Assembly: GCF_017795745.1 (NCBI RefSeq)
Contig: NZ_CP059067.1
Coordinates: 4,092,001-4,156,000, forward strand
Source: Rhizobacter sp. AJA081-3
Lineage (GTDB): Bacteria > Pseudomonadota > Gammaproteobacteria > Burkholderiales > Burkholderiaceae_C
Reading direction: 5' to 3'
DNA length: 64,000 bases
Numbering within the stretch: the first letter of the stretch is position 1; each line of letters begins with the position of its first letter. Under the pieces are notes generated by a model. The model was not told the origin of the DNA, did not search any database, and saw only the letters and a list, made by a program, of their open reading frames with translations. Positions 1-8,659 of this stretch are shown piece after piece. Position numbers and translations under genes: made by a program.

Positions 1-641
1 CCATGCGCCCCTGGGTGCTGCTCACGCAGGCCGGCATTGCGTTCGAGGAAGTGAAGATCCGATTCGATGCCTTCACCCCCGAATCGCAGTTCAAGACCGA
101 GTTGGCACGCCACACGCCGGCCGGGCGGGTGCCGGTGCTGGTGGACGAAGGCTTCGCCGTCTGGGACACGCTGGCCATCGCCGAGTACCTGGCCGAACGT
201 TTCCCCGACAAGCAGCTCTGGCCCATCGACCGCCGTGCGCGCGCCCGTGCACGCAGCGTGTGTGCCGAGATGCACGCCGGCTTCGGCGCGCTGCGCAGCC
301 ACTTCCCGATGAACGTCGAGGCGCGCCTGCCGGAGATCGGCGCCAGGGTGCTGGCCGAGCAGGCCGGCGTGCGCGCCGACCTCGCGCGCATCGTGCAGAT
401 GTGGGGCGAATTGCTGCGCGAGAACGGCGGGCCGCTCCTGTTCGGCGGCTTCAGCATCGCCGACGCCTACTTCGCGCCGGTGGTGATGCGCCTGGTCAGC
501 TACGGCGTGCCGGTGCCGCCCGAGATCGCCGACTACATGGCCCGAGTGCAGGCCCTGCCCGGCGTGGCGGCCTGGGTGAGGGACGCGCTGGCCGAGCAGG
601 ACTTCCTCGATTTCGAGGAACCCTACCGCCAGCACCGCTGA
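1..641 (+). CDS. glutathione S-transferase family protein, 5' end cut by window
   Basis: Soluble GST-fold protein, presumed to conjugate glutathione to electrophiles or act as a glutathione-dependent reductase; substrate unknown. The visible part has an N-terminal thioredoxin-like half with the typical VPVLVDEG strand (cis-proline) and a [15 protein letters not shown] segment that binds the gamma-glutamyl moiety in this family, then an all-helical C-terminal half. The ATG at base 3 is probably internal: relatives carry about 15 residues before MRPWVLL, including the catalytic serine region, so the true start lies left of the window. It ends 43 bases before cca. Confidence 0.85.
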   Translation, partial: MRPWVLLTQAGIAFEEVKIRFDAFTPESQFKTELARHTPAGRVPVLVDEGFAVWDTLAIAEYLAERFPDKQLWPIDRRARARARSVCAEMHAGFGALRSHFPMNVEARLPEIGARVLAEQAGVRADLARIVQMWGELLRENGGPLLFGGFSIADAYFAPVVMRLVSYGVPVPPEIADYMARVQALPGVAAWVRDALAEQDFLDFEEPYRQHR

Positions 642-684
642 GCGCGGCGCGACGGCGCGCGGGCCGCGCATACACTCCCGCCGC

Positions 685-1914
685 ATGAAGGTGTACCTGG
701 TCGGCGGCGCGGTGCGCGACGAGTTGCTCGGCCGCCCCGCGGGCGATCGCGACTGGGTGGTGGTCGGCGCCACGCCCATCGAGATGCTCGACGCCGGCTT
801 CGTGCCGGTGGGTCGCGACTTCCCGGTCTTCCTGCACCCGCAGACCCACGAGGAATATGCGCTGGCGCGCACCGAGCGCAAGACGGCGCCGGGCTACCAC
901 GGCTTCGCCTTCCACGCCGCGCCCGAGGTCACGCTGGAAGACGACCTGGCGCGCCGCGACCTCACCATCAACGCCATGGCGCGCGAGGAGGACGGCACGC
1001 TGGTCGACCCCTACGGCGGCCAGCGCGACCTCGCCGAGCGCGTGCTGCGCCATGTGTCGCCCGCCTTCGCCGAGGACCCGGTGCGCATCCTGCGGCTGGC
1101 GCGCTTCGCGGCGCGCTTCGACAACTTCACCATCGCGCCACAGACCCTGCAGCTGATGCGCGAGATGGTCGGCGCGGGCGAGGTCGATGCGCTGGTGGCG
1201 GAACGGGTCTGGCAGGAGCTGTCGCGCGGGTTGATGGAATCGCGCCCGAGCCGCATGTTCGAGGTGCTGCGCGAATGCGGCGCGCTGGCGCGGCTGCTGC
1301 CCGAGGTCGACCGCCTGTGGGGCGTGCCGCAGCGGCCCGAGTACCACCCGGAGGTCGACACCGGCGTGCACCTGATGATGGTGCTGGACATGGCGGCGCG
1401 GCTGGGCGGCAGTCTGCAAGTGCGTTTCGCCTGCCTCGGCCACGACCTCGGCAAGGGCACGACACCGGCCGACGTGCTGCCGCGCCACATCGGCCACGAG
1501 GTTCGCAGCGAGAAGCTGGTGCGCGCGCTGTGCGATCGCTGGAAGGTGCCCACCGAATGCCGCGAGCTGGCCGAAGTGGTGGCGCGCGAGCACGGCAACG
1601 TGCACCGCAGCGCGGAGCTGAACGCCGCCGCCGTGCTGCGCCTGCTCGAGCGCTGCGACGCGTTGCGCCGGCCGGAGCGTTTCGACGAGGCGCTTCTCGC
1701 ATGCGAATGCGACGCGCGCGGCCGCGCCGGCAAGCAAGACGAGCCCTACCCGCAGCGCCAACGCCTGGCTGCCGCGATGCGCGCGGCGCTGGCGGTGGAC
1801 ACCGCGCCAGTGGCCGAGGCCGCCGTGGCGCGCGGACTGTCCGGCCCGGCGATCGGCGAGGCGGTGCGCGAGTCGCGCGTGCGCGCCATCGCCGACGCGC
1901 TGGCCGCGATCTGA
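685..1914 (+). CDS. cca: multifunctional CCA tRNA nucleotidyltransferase
   Basis: Adds or repairs the 3' CCA end of tRNAs without a template; the bacterial long form also carries an HD phosphohydrolase domain. The 409-residue protein starts with [14 protein letters not shown] and DRDWVVVG (nucleotidyltransferase GG and DxD metal site), then [10 protein letters not shown] and the [12 protein letters not shown] neck motif, and near residue 250 GHDLGKG, the HD metal-binding motif. Length matches the E. coli type. There is no Shine-Dalgarno sequence; a TACACT hexamer ends eight bases before the ATG, so the message may be leaderless (inference). Confidence 0.96.
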   Translation: MKVYLVGGAVRDELLGRPAGDRDWVVVGATPIEMLDAGFVPVGRDFPVFLHPQTHEEYALARTERKTAPGYHGFAFHAAPEVTLEDDLARRDLTINAMAREEDGTLVDPYGGQRDLAERVLRHVSPAFAEDPVRILRLARFAARFDNFTIAPQTLQLMREMVGAGEVDALVAERVWQELSRGLMESRPSRMFEVLRECGALARLLPEVDRLWGVPQRPEYHPEVDTGVHLMMVLDMAARLGGSLQVRFACLGHDLGKGTTPADVLPRHIGHEVRSEKLVRALCDRWKVPTECRELAEVVAREHGNVHRSAELNAAAVLRLLERCDALRRPERFDEALLACECDARGRAGKQDEPYPQRQRLAAAMRAALAVDTAPVAEAAVARGLSGPAIGEAVRESRVRAIADALAAI

Positions 1915-1921
1915 TCGACCG

Positions 1922-2113
1922 CTAGATCAATGCACCGATCGCCATCGCGATCAGGCTGAGTACGAGGCTGCTGGCGATCGGCAGGTGGTACTCGCGGCCG
2001 CGCCAGCGGAAGCTGAAGTCGCCCGGCAGCCGGCCCAGCCCGATGCGGCGCAGCCAGCCGGCCAGGCCCTGGAAGACCAGGAACGCGAGCAGGAACACGA
2101 TGAGCCAGCGCAT
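1922..2113 (-). CDS. DUF2905 family small membrane protein
   Basis: A 63-residue protein with a hydrophobic N-terminal helix (about residues 3-20), a central GRLPGDFSFRWRGREYHLPI stretch typical of DUF2905, and a second hydrophobic helix at the C terminus. Probably an inner-membrane protein with two membrane segments; no biochemical role is established. It lies eight bases downstream of the MidA-type methyltransferase gene and is likely co-transcribed with it. It converges on cca with only seven bases between stop codons. Confidence 0.85.
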   Translation of the reverse strand: MRWLIVFLLAFLVFQGLAGWLRRIGLGRLPGDFSFRWRGREYHLPIASSLVLSLIAMAIGALI

Positions 2114-2121
2114 GCGGCCTT

Positions 2122-3219
2122 TCAGAGGGTGTGCGTGCGGTCGCCGCGCGCGAAGCCGATCGGGTCGAACGTGATGCCGCGCGCCAGGCCGATCACCTTG
2201 AAGAGCTCGCCCATCTCATGCTCGGTGAGCAGCTTCTGCGCGTTCGCGGTGGCGCGCACGCCGGCGCCCTGCAGCATCTCGAGCAGGCCGCAGTTCATCA
2301 GGAAATGCGCCTGGGTGGTGTAGCCGATCACGTCGAGCCCGGCGTCCTGCGCGGCCAGCGCGATGCCGGTGAAGTCGACGTGCGCGGTGATGTCCTTCTC
2401 CCCGACGTCGGCCAACGGGTCGGCATCCGCACGGTGGGCGCGGTGGCACATCAGCGTGCCGCCGTGGCGCTGCGGCAGGTAGTACTCGCGCTCGGGAAAG
2501 CCGTAGTCGATGAAGAAGGCGGCGCCGCGCTGCAACCGCTCGGCCAGCGTGGCGACGAAGGCACGCGCCTGCGGGTGGATCTCGGTGACGGTGCCGGGCA
2601 CGAAGGGGCCATCGGCCGGCGGGCGCAATGCGGTCGGGCGGTCGGCCCAGGCGAAGCCGTCACCGTGGGCGGCCACGCCGCGCTCCGACCAGGCCCGGCC
2701 GTCGAAATGCAGCAGTTGCACCGGCATCGCGTCGAGCACCTCGTTGCCGATCAGAACGCCGTCGAGCGCCGCCGGCAAGGCATCGATCCACTCCACCTTG
2801 CTACCGAACGCCGCCAGCCGCTCGCGCTGCCGCTCGCGCAGCGAACCCGACAGCTCGACGATGGTGTAGCGCTGCACGGCCTCGCCCAGCGCCTCGAGCA
2901 GTTGCGTCGCCAGCGCACCGGAGCCCGCGCCGAACTCCCACACCGCGCCACTGCCCGCTGCAGTCAGCGCCTGCGCCACCTGCCGCGCCAGCGCGCGGCC
3001 GAACAGCGGAGACAGCTCCGGTGCGGTGACGAAATCGCTGCCTGAGGACGGCAGGGTGCCGAACTTGCGCGAGTCGCGGCTGTAATAGCCCAGGCCCGGC
3101 TCGTACAGGGCCATGGCCATGAAACGGTCGAAGGCGATCCAGCCGCCCGCCGCGGCGATGGCCTCGTGAATGCGCCGGCGCAGGGCCGCCGATACACTGT
3201 CGCCCTCGTTGTGTTGCAT
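2122..3219 (-). CDS. class I SAM-dependent methyltransferase, MidA/NDUFAF7 family
   Basis: Protein-arginine-methyltransferase-like family (DUF185); the mitochondrial homologue NDUFAF7 methylates an arginine of complex I, while the bacterial substrate is unproven. Visible family features are FMAMALYEPGLGYYSRDSRKFG near the N terminus, the SAM-binding loop VWEFGAGSGALATQLL, and IGNEVLDAMPV. I chose the ATG at 3219 (365 residues): a longer open frame would run into the oppositely oriented folM-like gene, and an alternative ATG at 3240 overlaps that gene's start. A TACAAT hexamer sits six bases upstream of the chosen ATG with no ribosome-binding site, suggesting a leaderless message. Confidence 0.9.
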   Translation of the reverse strand: MQHNEGDSVSAALRRRIHEAIAAAGGWIAFDRFMAMALYEPGLGYYSRDSRKFGTLPSSGSDFVTAPELSPLFGRALARQVAQALTAAGSGAVWEFGAGSGALATQLLEALGEAVQRYTIVELSGSLRERQRERLAAFGSKVEWIDALPAALDGVLIGNEVLDAMPVQLLHFDGRAWSERGVAAHGDGFAWADRPTALRPPADGPFVPGTVTEIHPQARAFVATLAERLQRGAAFFIDYGFPEREYYLPQRHGGTLMCHRAHRADADPLADVGEKDITAHVDFTGIALAAQDAGLDVIGYTTQAHFLMNCGLLEMLQGAGVRATANAQKLLTEHEMGELFKVIGLARGITFDPIGFARGDRTHTL

Positions 3220-3238
3220 CGCCGCATTGTAGGAAGCC

Positions 3239-4015
3239 ATGCCATCCCGCCCCGTCGTGCTCGTCACCGGCGCCGCCCGTCGCATCGGGCGGGCCATCGC
3301 GCTCGAGCTCGCGGCGCATGGCTTCGACATCGCGCTGCACTGCCACGCGGCGTCGGCCGAGTCGGCGGCCACGCTGGCTGAACTGCGCAAGCTCGGTGCA
3401 CGCGCCGAGACTTTCGCGGCGGACCTCGCCGACGAAGCCGCCACCCGCGCGCTGCTGCCGGCGGTGGCGCAGGCCTTCGGGCGCGTCGATGCGCTCGTGA
3501 ACAACGCCTCGCGCTTCGCCTACGACGATGCGGCGAGCTTCGGCCATGCCGAGATGCAGGCGCACTGGCGCATCAATACCGCGGCGCCGATCCTGCTGGC
3601 ACAGGCGCTGCATGCGCACTTGTCGGCGCGCGACGCGCAGGGCTGCGTGGTCAACCTGCTCGACCAGAAGCTCGCCAACCCCAACCCCGACTACCTTTCG
3701 TACACGCTGTCGAAGGCGGCGCTGCAGAGCGCCACCGTGATGCTCGCCCAGGCGCTCGCGCCGCGGCTGCGCGTGTGCGGCGTCGCACCGGGCGTGACGA
3801 TGCTCTCCGGCGACATGAGCGAGGCCGACTTCGCCGCCGCGCACCGCCTCACGCCGCTGCAACGCTCGTCGACGCCGGCCGACATCGCGCAGGCCGTGCG
3901 CTACCTGATCGAGGCGACGGCGGTGACCGGCACCACGCTGCTGGTCGATGGCGGCCAGCACCTGATGGCGCAGCCACGCGACGTGGCCTTCCTCGTCCAG
4001 CCTTCCGGAACCTGA
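3239..4015 (+). CDS. folM: SDR oxidoreductase, FolM/pteridine reductase-like
   Basis: Short-chain dehydrogenase of 258 residues, probably NADPH-dependent reduction of a pterin (dihydromonapterin or dihydrofolate). The cofactor motif is TGAARRIG, the TGxxxR(I/L)G form typical of PTR1/FolM enzymes rather than the usual TGxxxGxG. NNAS and the catalytic SYTLSK (Tyr-x3-Lys) are present, and the C-terminal LLVDGGQHL is typical of SDRs. A Shine-Dalgarno AGGA lies just before the ATG. Four bases separate it from folB, which supports a pterin role; specificity is inferred from motif and context. Confidence 0.85.
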   Translation: MPSRPVVLVTGAARRIGRAIALELAAHGFDIALHCHAASAESAATLAELRKLGARAETFAADLADEAATRALLPAVAQAFGRVDALVNNASRFAYDDAASFGHAEMQAHWRINTAAPILLAQALHAHLSARDAQGCVVNLLDQKLANPNPDYLSYTLSKAALQSATVMLAQALAPRLRVCGVAPGVTMLSGDMSEADFAAAHRLTPLQRSSTPADIAQAVRYLIEATAVTGTTLLVDGGQHLMAQPRDVAFLVQPSGT

Positions 4016-4019
4016 CCCG

Positions 4020-4418
4020 ATGCAAAGCCTGCTGAACCATGCCAGCCTGATCGACTGCCGGCGGCTGTTCCTGCGCGACTACGAGGTCCGCATGAACATC
4101 GGCGTGCACGACTTCGAGAAGCGCGGCGAGCAGCGCGTGCTGATCAACGTCGACCTGTACGTGCCGCTGGCGCAGTCGACACCTGCGAACGACACGCTCG
4201 ACGAGGTGGTCGACTACGACTTCATCCGCCGCAGCATCCGGGAGCGGCTCGAGCGCGGCCACATCCACCTGCAGGAAACCCTGTGCGACGACGTGCTGGC
4301 GCTGATGCTGGCCCACCCCAAGGTGCGCGCCGCGCGCGTGTCGACCGAGAAGCCCGATGTCTACCCCGATTGCGATGCGGTCGGCTGCGAAGTGTTTGCC
4401 GTGAAGGAAGCCCCATGA
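4020..4418 (+). CDS. folB: dihydroneopterin aldolase family protein
   Basis: FolB cleaves 7,8-dihydroneopterin to 6-hydroxymethyl-dihydropterin and glycolaldehyde in folate synthesis. The 132-residue protein has the tunnelling fold features [17 protein letters not shown], the [10 protein letters not shown] helix, and a catalytic-lysine region near [15 protein letters not shown]. It is sandwiched between the pterin reductase gene and ttcA and overlaps ttcA by four bases (ATGA), so the three are probably translated from one message. Related FolX-type epimerases cannot be fully excluded. Confidence 0.88.
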   Translation: MQSLLNHASLIDCRRLFLRDYEVRMNIGVHDFEKRGEQRVLINVDLYVPLAQSTPANDTLDEVVDYDFIRRSIRERLERGHIHLQETLCDDVLALMLAHPKVRAARVSTEKPDVYPDCDAVGCEVFAVKEAP

Positions 4419-5323
4419 GCGCCGTGCTCGACGACCCCAAGGCTGCTGCGAAGCATCTGCACGAGATCAACAAGCTCTCGAAGCGGCTGCACCGGCTGGT
4501 GGGCCTGGCCATCACCGACTTCAACATGATCGAGGACGGCGACAAGGTGATGGTCTGCGTCTCCGGCGGCAAGGACAGCTACGCGCTGCTGGACGTGCTG
4601 ATCAACCTGCGTCGGCGCGCGCCGGTGAAGTTCGACCTGGTCGCCGTCAATCTCGACCAGAAGCAGCCGGGCTTTCCGGAGCACGTGCTGCCCGATTACC
4701 TGAAGAGCCTGGACATCCCCTTCCACATCGAGAACCAGGACACCTACTCGATCGTAAAGCGGCTGATTCCCGAAGGCAAGACGATGTGCAGCCTGTGCTC
4801 GCGGCTGCGCCGCGGCATCCTCTACCGCGTGGCCGGCGAACTCGGCGCGACCAAGATCGCGCTGGGCCACCACCGCGACGACATGCTGCAGACGCTGTTC
4901 ATGAACATGTTCTTCGGCAGCCGGCTGAAAGGCATGCCGCCCAAGCTGGTCAGCGACGACGGCAGGAACATCGTCATCCGCCCGCTGGCCTACGTGGCCG
5001 AGCCCGATCTGGAGCGCTGGGCGGCGCATCGGCAGTTCCCGATCATCCCGTGCACGCTGTGCGGCAGCCAGGAAAACCTGCAGCGCGTGCAGATGAAGAA
5101 GATGCTGCGCGACTGGGAGCGGCTGCAGCCGGGGCGGCTGGACAACATCTTCACCGCGATGGGCAACATCGTGCCGTCGCACATGATGGACAGGAAACTC
5201 TATCCCTTCACCACGATCCAAAAAACAGGCGTGGCCGATCCGCAGGGCGACCGTGCCTTCGACGACGACGAGGACTGCGGCCCGCCGGCCGCCAGCCCGA
5301 TCCGAATCCACCGGGACGACTGA
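4415..5323 (+). CDS. ttcA: tRNA 2-thiocytidine(32) synthetase TtcA
   Basis: ATP- and iron-sulfur-dependent enzyme that thiolates cytidine 32 of certain tRNAs. The 302-residue protein has the PP-loop [13 protein letters not shown] (about residue 50), the [11 protein letters not shown] pair of cysteines that ligate the [4Fe-4S] cluster, [10 protein letters not shown] and a third cysteine region [10 protein letters not shown]. The ATG at 4415 is chosen because it overlaps the folB stop (ATGA) and matches family length; an upstream in-frame start would extend far into folB. The C terminus is an acidic low-complexity tail. Confidence 0.95.
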   Translation: MSAVLDDPKAAAKHLHEINKLSKRLHRLVGLAITDFNMIEDGDKVMVCVSGGKDSYALLDVLINLRRRAPVKFDLVAVNLDQKQPGFPEHVLPDYLKSLDIPFHIENQDTYSIVKRLIPEGKTMCSLCSRLRRGILYRVAGELGATKIALGHHRDDMLQTLFMNMFFGSRLKGMPPKLVSDDGRNIVIRPLAYVAEPDLERWAAHRQFPIIPCTLCGSQENLQRVQMKKMLRDWERLQPGRLDNIFTAMGNIVPSHMMDRKLYPFTTIQKTGVADPQGDRAFDDDEDCGPPAASPIRIHRDD

Positions 5324-5350
5324 GCCGAGCTTCGGCTGGGGGAGCACGAC

Positions 5351-5938
5351 ATGACCAAGATCCTGAGCCTGCTGATCGCCGCCGTGTCGCTGGCCGGCTG
5401 CGCCTCGATGAACAGCCTGACCAGCGAGGTGTCGAGCTTCAGCCAGTGGCCGGCCGATCGCAAGCCGGGCAGTTATGCATTCGAGCGGCTGCCGTCGCAG
5501 CAGACGCGCCCGCAGCAGCAACAGACGCTGGAAGACAGTGCCCGCCCGGCGCTCGAGGCCGCCGGATTCACGCCTGCCGCCGACGCTGCGAGCAGCGAGT
5601 ACATCGTGGCACTGGGCGCACGCGTCAACGCCACCGAGCAGTACTACGACGACCCGTTCTGGTGGCGCGGCGGCCTGTACTCGCACCGCTTCAGCCGGCC
5701 GTGGCCCTACTATGGCATCGGCTTCGGCATCCCCTCCACCACTTACGAGCGCGAGGTGGCGCTGCTCATCCGCGAGCGCAAGTCCGGCCAGCCGCTGTAC
5801 GAGACCCGCGCCACCAACGACGGCGGCTCGCCTTCGATCCAGTCGCTGCTGCCGGCGATGTTCGAGGCGGCGATGAAGGATTTCCCGGCCGGCAGCGTCA
5901 CGCCGCGGCAGGTGACCACCGAGATCACCAGGCCCTGA
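5351..5938 (+). CDS. DUF4136 domain lipoprotein
   Basis: A 195-residue predicted lipoprotein: signal sequence MTKILSLLIAAVSLAGC with the lipobox LAGC, mature Cys at residue 17. The rest fits DUF4136, including the glycine/aromatic-rich centre (WWRGGLYSHRFSRPWPYYGIGFGIP) and a C-terminal segment in which family members end shortly after an alternating beta region. A GGGGGAG ribosome-binding site precedes the ATG. Role unknown; such proteins are often envelope-stress or cell-surface associated. It converges on the next gene. Confidence 0.85.
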   Translation: MTKILSLLIAAVSLAGCASMNSLTSEVSSFSQWPADRKPGSYAFERLPSQQTRPQQQQTLEDSARPALEAAGFTPAADAASSEYIVALGARVNATEQYYDDPFWWRGGLYSHRFSRPWPYYGIGFGIPSTTYEREVALLIRERKSGQPLYETRATNDGGSPSIQSLLPAMFEAAMKDFPAGSVTPRQVTTEITRP

Positions 5939-5959
5939 CGGGCACAGCGAGGCCGCGGC

Positions 5960-6829
5960 TCAATCCGCAGCGGCCGCCAGTGCGCGGAAGTCGCCCTCCC
6001 AGCCCTTGAGCTTGGCCACCGCCGCCTGGCGCTGGGCTGGCGTGGTGGCGTTGTGCAAGCTGGCCGCGAAGGCGCAGTTGTATGTCTCCAGCTTCTGCTG
6101 GTATTGCCGGTAGGCCTCGCGCGGTGAGCGCGACAGGCGCAGCACATGGGCGCGCAGCGTGGCCAGCGCGGCGTCGCGGTTGGCCGGCTCGGCGCTCAGC
6201 TTGCGCAGCATCTGGAGCGTTTCCTTGTGCCGCTGCAGCCGCTCGGCATTCCAGGCTTCGGCGTCGAAAGGCGAGGCTGCCACCAGTCGTGCGACGCGCT
6301 CGCGTTGATCTTCGTCCAGCGGGCCGTAGAGGGTCTCGGCCCGCTCGATCGTGCGCTTGACAGAGTCTTTCAGGCGCTGCGCCGGGTCGGCGGCGAGGTA
6401 GTCCCGGCGGAACTCCTCGTCGTTGCGCAGGTAACGGGCCTCGATGTGCTTGACCTGCTGCGCATTCAGGGTCGGGATCAACTCGGCCGCCGCGGGCAGC
6501 ATCTGGTCGACCGCCGATTCGCCGCGCCGGCGCACCTCGTCCCACCAGCGGCAGACCCGATCGGGGGTGGTGTCGGCGAGCACGTCGACCTGGGCGCGCT
6601 GCAGCAGGCCGGCGTAGTCGGGCAGCTGGGTGCGCCGGTGCCAGGCGAACCACTGGCCGAGCGTCTCGCGCACCCGCCGCGACTGGGCGTCGTCGAAGTC
6701 CGCGTAGCCGTCGAGCCACCAGTAAACCAGCTCGGGCGCCTGGTTGTAGCCAAAACGTACCGCGCTGCAGCCCGTCAACCCCACGGCGAGCAGGAACAGC
6801 GCCGCGATAATGCGCAGTCTCGACACCAC
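5960..6829 (-). CDS. DUF6279 family lipoprotein
   Basis: Predicted lipoprotein of about 289 residues: hydrophobic signal RIIAALFLLAVGLTGC with lipobox LTGC, then a mostly helical, Arg/Glu-rich body (FGYNQAPELVYWWLDGYADFDDAQ near the start is the family hallmark). Function unknown. The start is uncertain. The GTG at 6829 avoids overlap with the divergent glmU gene; an ATG at 6853 would add eight residues and overlap the glmU start codon itself. Both give an intact signal peptide. Confidence 0.8.
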   Translation of the reverse strand: MVSRLRIIAALFLLAVGLTGCSAVRFGYNQAPELVYWWLDGYADFDDAQSRRVRETLGQWFAWHRRTQLPDYAGLLQRAQVDVLADTTPDRVCRWWDEVRRRGESAVDQMLPAAAELIPTLNAQQVKHIEARYLRNDEEFRRDYLAADPAQRLKDSVKRTIERAETLYGPLDEDQRERVARLVAASPFDAEAWNAERLQRHKETLQMLRKLSAEPANRDAALATLRAHVLRLSRSPREAYRQYQQKLETYNCAFAASLHNATTPAQRQAAVAKLKGWEGDFRALAAAAD

Positions 6830-6851
6830 GTCCCGCAGGGAAGACAACCAC

Positions 6852-8240
6852 ATGGCTCTGGACATCGTGATCATGGCCGCGGGCAAGGGAACCCGCATGA
6901 AGTCGGCCCGGCCCAAGGTGCTGCACCGGTTGGCCGGGCGCAGTCTACTGCAGCACGTGCTGCAGGCCGCGTCGGGGCTGAATGCCCAGCGCACCGTGGT
7001 GATCACCGGCCATGGCGCCGACCAGGTCGAGGCGGCGTTCCAGGCGCCGAACCTGGTCTTCGCCCGCCAGGAGCCGCAGCTGGGCACCGGCCACGCCGTG
7101 CAGCAGGCCGTGCCGCAACTGCACGACGAGGGCACCACGCTGATCCTCAACGGCGATGTGCCGCTGATCGAGCCCGAGACCCTGCGCAAGCTGGTGCAGG
7201 CCTGCGACGGGAAGTCGCTCGCATTGCTGACCGTGGTGCTGCCCGACCCGAGCGGCTACGGGCGCGTGATCCGCAGCGGCGACCCGGTGGGCGGCACGAT
7301 CGAGGGCATCGTCGAGCACAAGGACGCCTCGCCGCAGCAGCGCCGCATCCAGGAGATCTACACCGGCGTGATGGCCGCGCCGACCGCACAGCTCAAGCGC
7401 TGGCTCGCCGCGCTGAAGAACGACAACGCGCAGCGCGAGTACTACTTGACCGACGTGGTGGCGATGGCAGTGGCCGACCATGTGCACGTGGTGGCCTCGC
7501 ACGCCACCAGCGAGACCGAGGTGCTGGGCATCAACAGCCCGGCGCAGCTCGCCGACCTGGAGCGGCGTTACCAGCGCCGCCTGGCCGATGCGCTGATGGA
7601 AGCCGGCGTGCGCCTGGCCGACCCGGCGCGCATCGACATCCGCGGCGAGCTCACCTGCGGGCAGGATGTCGAGATCGACGTGGGCTGCGTCTTCGAGGGC
7701 CGGGTCACGCTCGGCAACAACGTGCGCATCGCTTCGCACTGCGTGATCCGCAACGTGAGCATCGCCGACGACGCGGTGATCCATTCCTTCACGCACATCG
7801 ACGGCGAGGCACAGGGCGCCAGCGTCGGCAAGGGTTCGCTGGTCGGCCCGTTCGCGCGGCTGCGCCCCGGCGCCGAGCTGGGCGAGGAAGTGCACATCGG
7901 CAACTTCGTCGAGGTGAAGAACTCCACGCTCGCCAAGGGTGCCAAGGCCAACCACCTCGCGTACCTCGGCGACGCCACGGTGGGCGAGCGCGTCAACTAC
8001 GGCGCCGGCAGCATCACCGCCAACTACGACGGCGCCAACAAGCACCGTACCGTGATCGGCGCCGACGTGCACATCGGCAGCAACAGCGTGCTGGTGGCAC
8101 CGATCACCGTGGGTGAAGGCGCGACCATCGGCGCGGGCTCGACAGTGTCGAAGAGCGCGCCGGCCGGCCAGCTCACGGTGGTACGCGCCAAGGCCGTCTC
8201 GCTGGCGGGCTGGAAGCGGCCGGTGAAGGCGAAGAAGTAG
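6852..8240 (+). CDS. glmU: bifunctional N-acetylglucosamine-1-phosphate uridyltransferase / glucosamine-1-phosphate acetyltransferase
   Basis: Makes UDP-GlcNAc, precursor of peptidoglycan and lipopolysaccharide. The 462-residue protein opens with the pyrophosphorylase signature MAAGKGTRMKS and PKVLHRLAGRSLLQH, continues with GNG-type LNGDVPLI, and from about residue 255 has hexapeptide repeats of a left-handed beta-helix (IADDAVIHSFTHI, VNYGAGSITANYDG, IGSNSVLVAPITVG) carrying the acetyltransferase site. The ATG at 6852 fits family length; an AGGGA motif lies about ten bases upstream. The start abuts the divergent DUF6279 lipoprotein gene. Confidence 0.97.
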   Translation: MALDIVIMAAGKGTRMKSARPKVLHRLAGRSLLQHVLQAASGLNAQRTVVITGHGADQVEAAFQAPNLVFARQEPQLGTGHAVQQAVPQLHDEGTTLILNGDVPLIEPETLRKLVQACDGKSLALLTVVLPDPSGYGRVIRSGDPVGGTIEGIVEHKDASPQQRRIQEIYTGVMAAPTAQLKRWLAALKNDNAQREYYLTDVVAMAVADHVHVVASHATSETEVLGINSPAQLADLERRYQRRLADALMEAGVRLADPARIDIRGELTCGQDVEIDVGCVFEGRVTLGNNVRIASHCVIRNVSIADDAVIHSFTHIDGEAQGASVGKGSLVGPFARLRPGAELGEEVHIGNFVEVKNSTLAKGAKANHLAYLGDATVGERVNYGAGSITANYDGANKHRTVIGADVHIGSNSVLVAPITVGEGATIGAGSTVSKSAPAGQLTVVRAKAVSLAGWKRPVKAKK

Positions 8241-8659
8241 CGTCGCTGCGGCTCGAACGCATTGGCGTTCCGAAGGTCCGGGAACGCACTTTCCTGCAGC
8301 GTCCGTTTGCGGGCCTTGAACGACATTCACTATTGACCGCTTCATTCGGTCCGCCTGCCCCACAACCACTGAGGCCCTGATGACGGCAGGCCACCGCTGA
8401 TGCCGGCAGGGCGGCGGTGGTGCCCGCGGGCGCAGGCCCCATTCGCGGTCGCCCTGGCGAGGGCATGGCAAATCAGGTGTTGATGCGGCCACGGTTGCGG
8501 CATGCAGTGGCCGCCCGCGAGCGTGGGCCGGAGAACGCGGATACCGCCGTCAACCTGCGACCATGCCCGTCGCACGCAAAGCGGACCCACGAAGTCCGCA
8601 ACGGGCCGCGAGCCGCCAATGGCGCTCGTGTCTTCCTGAGTCCTTGAGCTCGAATCGTG
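8241..8659. other. 419-bp intergenic stretch without a recognisable gene
   Basis: Between the end of glmU and the end of the minus-strand c-di-GMP enzyme. Open frames here on both strands are short and have no family resemblance that I can see. A small hairpin (GAACGC, loop ATTG, GCGTTC; 8255-8270) follows glmU but has no T-run, so it is not a clear terminator. The segment at about 8270-8360 has a lower-GC, non-coding look. It might be a decayed gene or repeat, but I cannot identify it. Confidence 0.5.

Noticed and set aside
3220-3504. N-terminal extension of the MidA-type methyltransferase frame upstream of 3219
   Set aside because: It lies inside the oppositely oriented folM-like gene and its Ala/Ser-rich sequence does not match the family.
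8255-8270. GAACGC/GCGTTC hairpin after glmU as terminator
   Set aside because: Stem is only six pairs and no T-run follows; listed only as part of the gap description.
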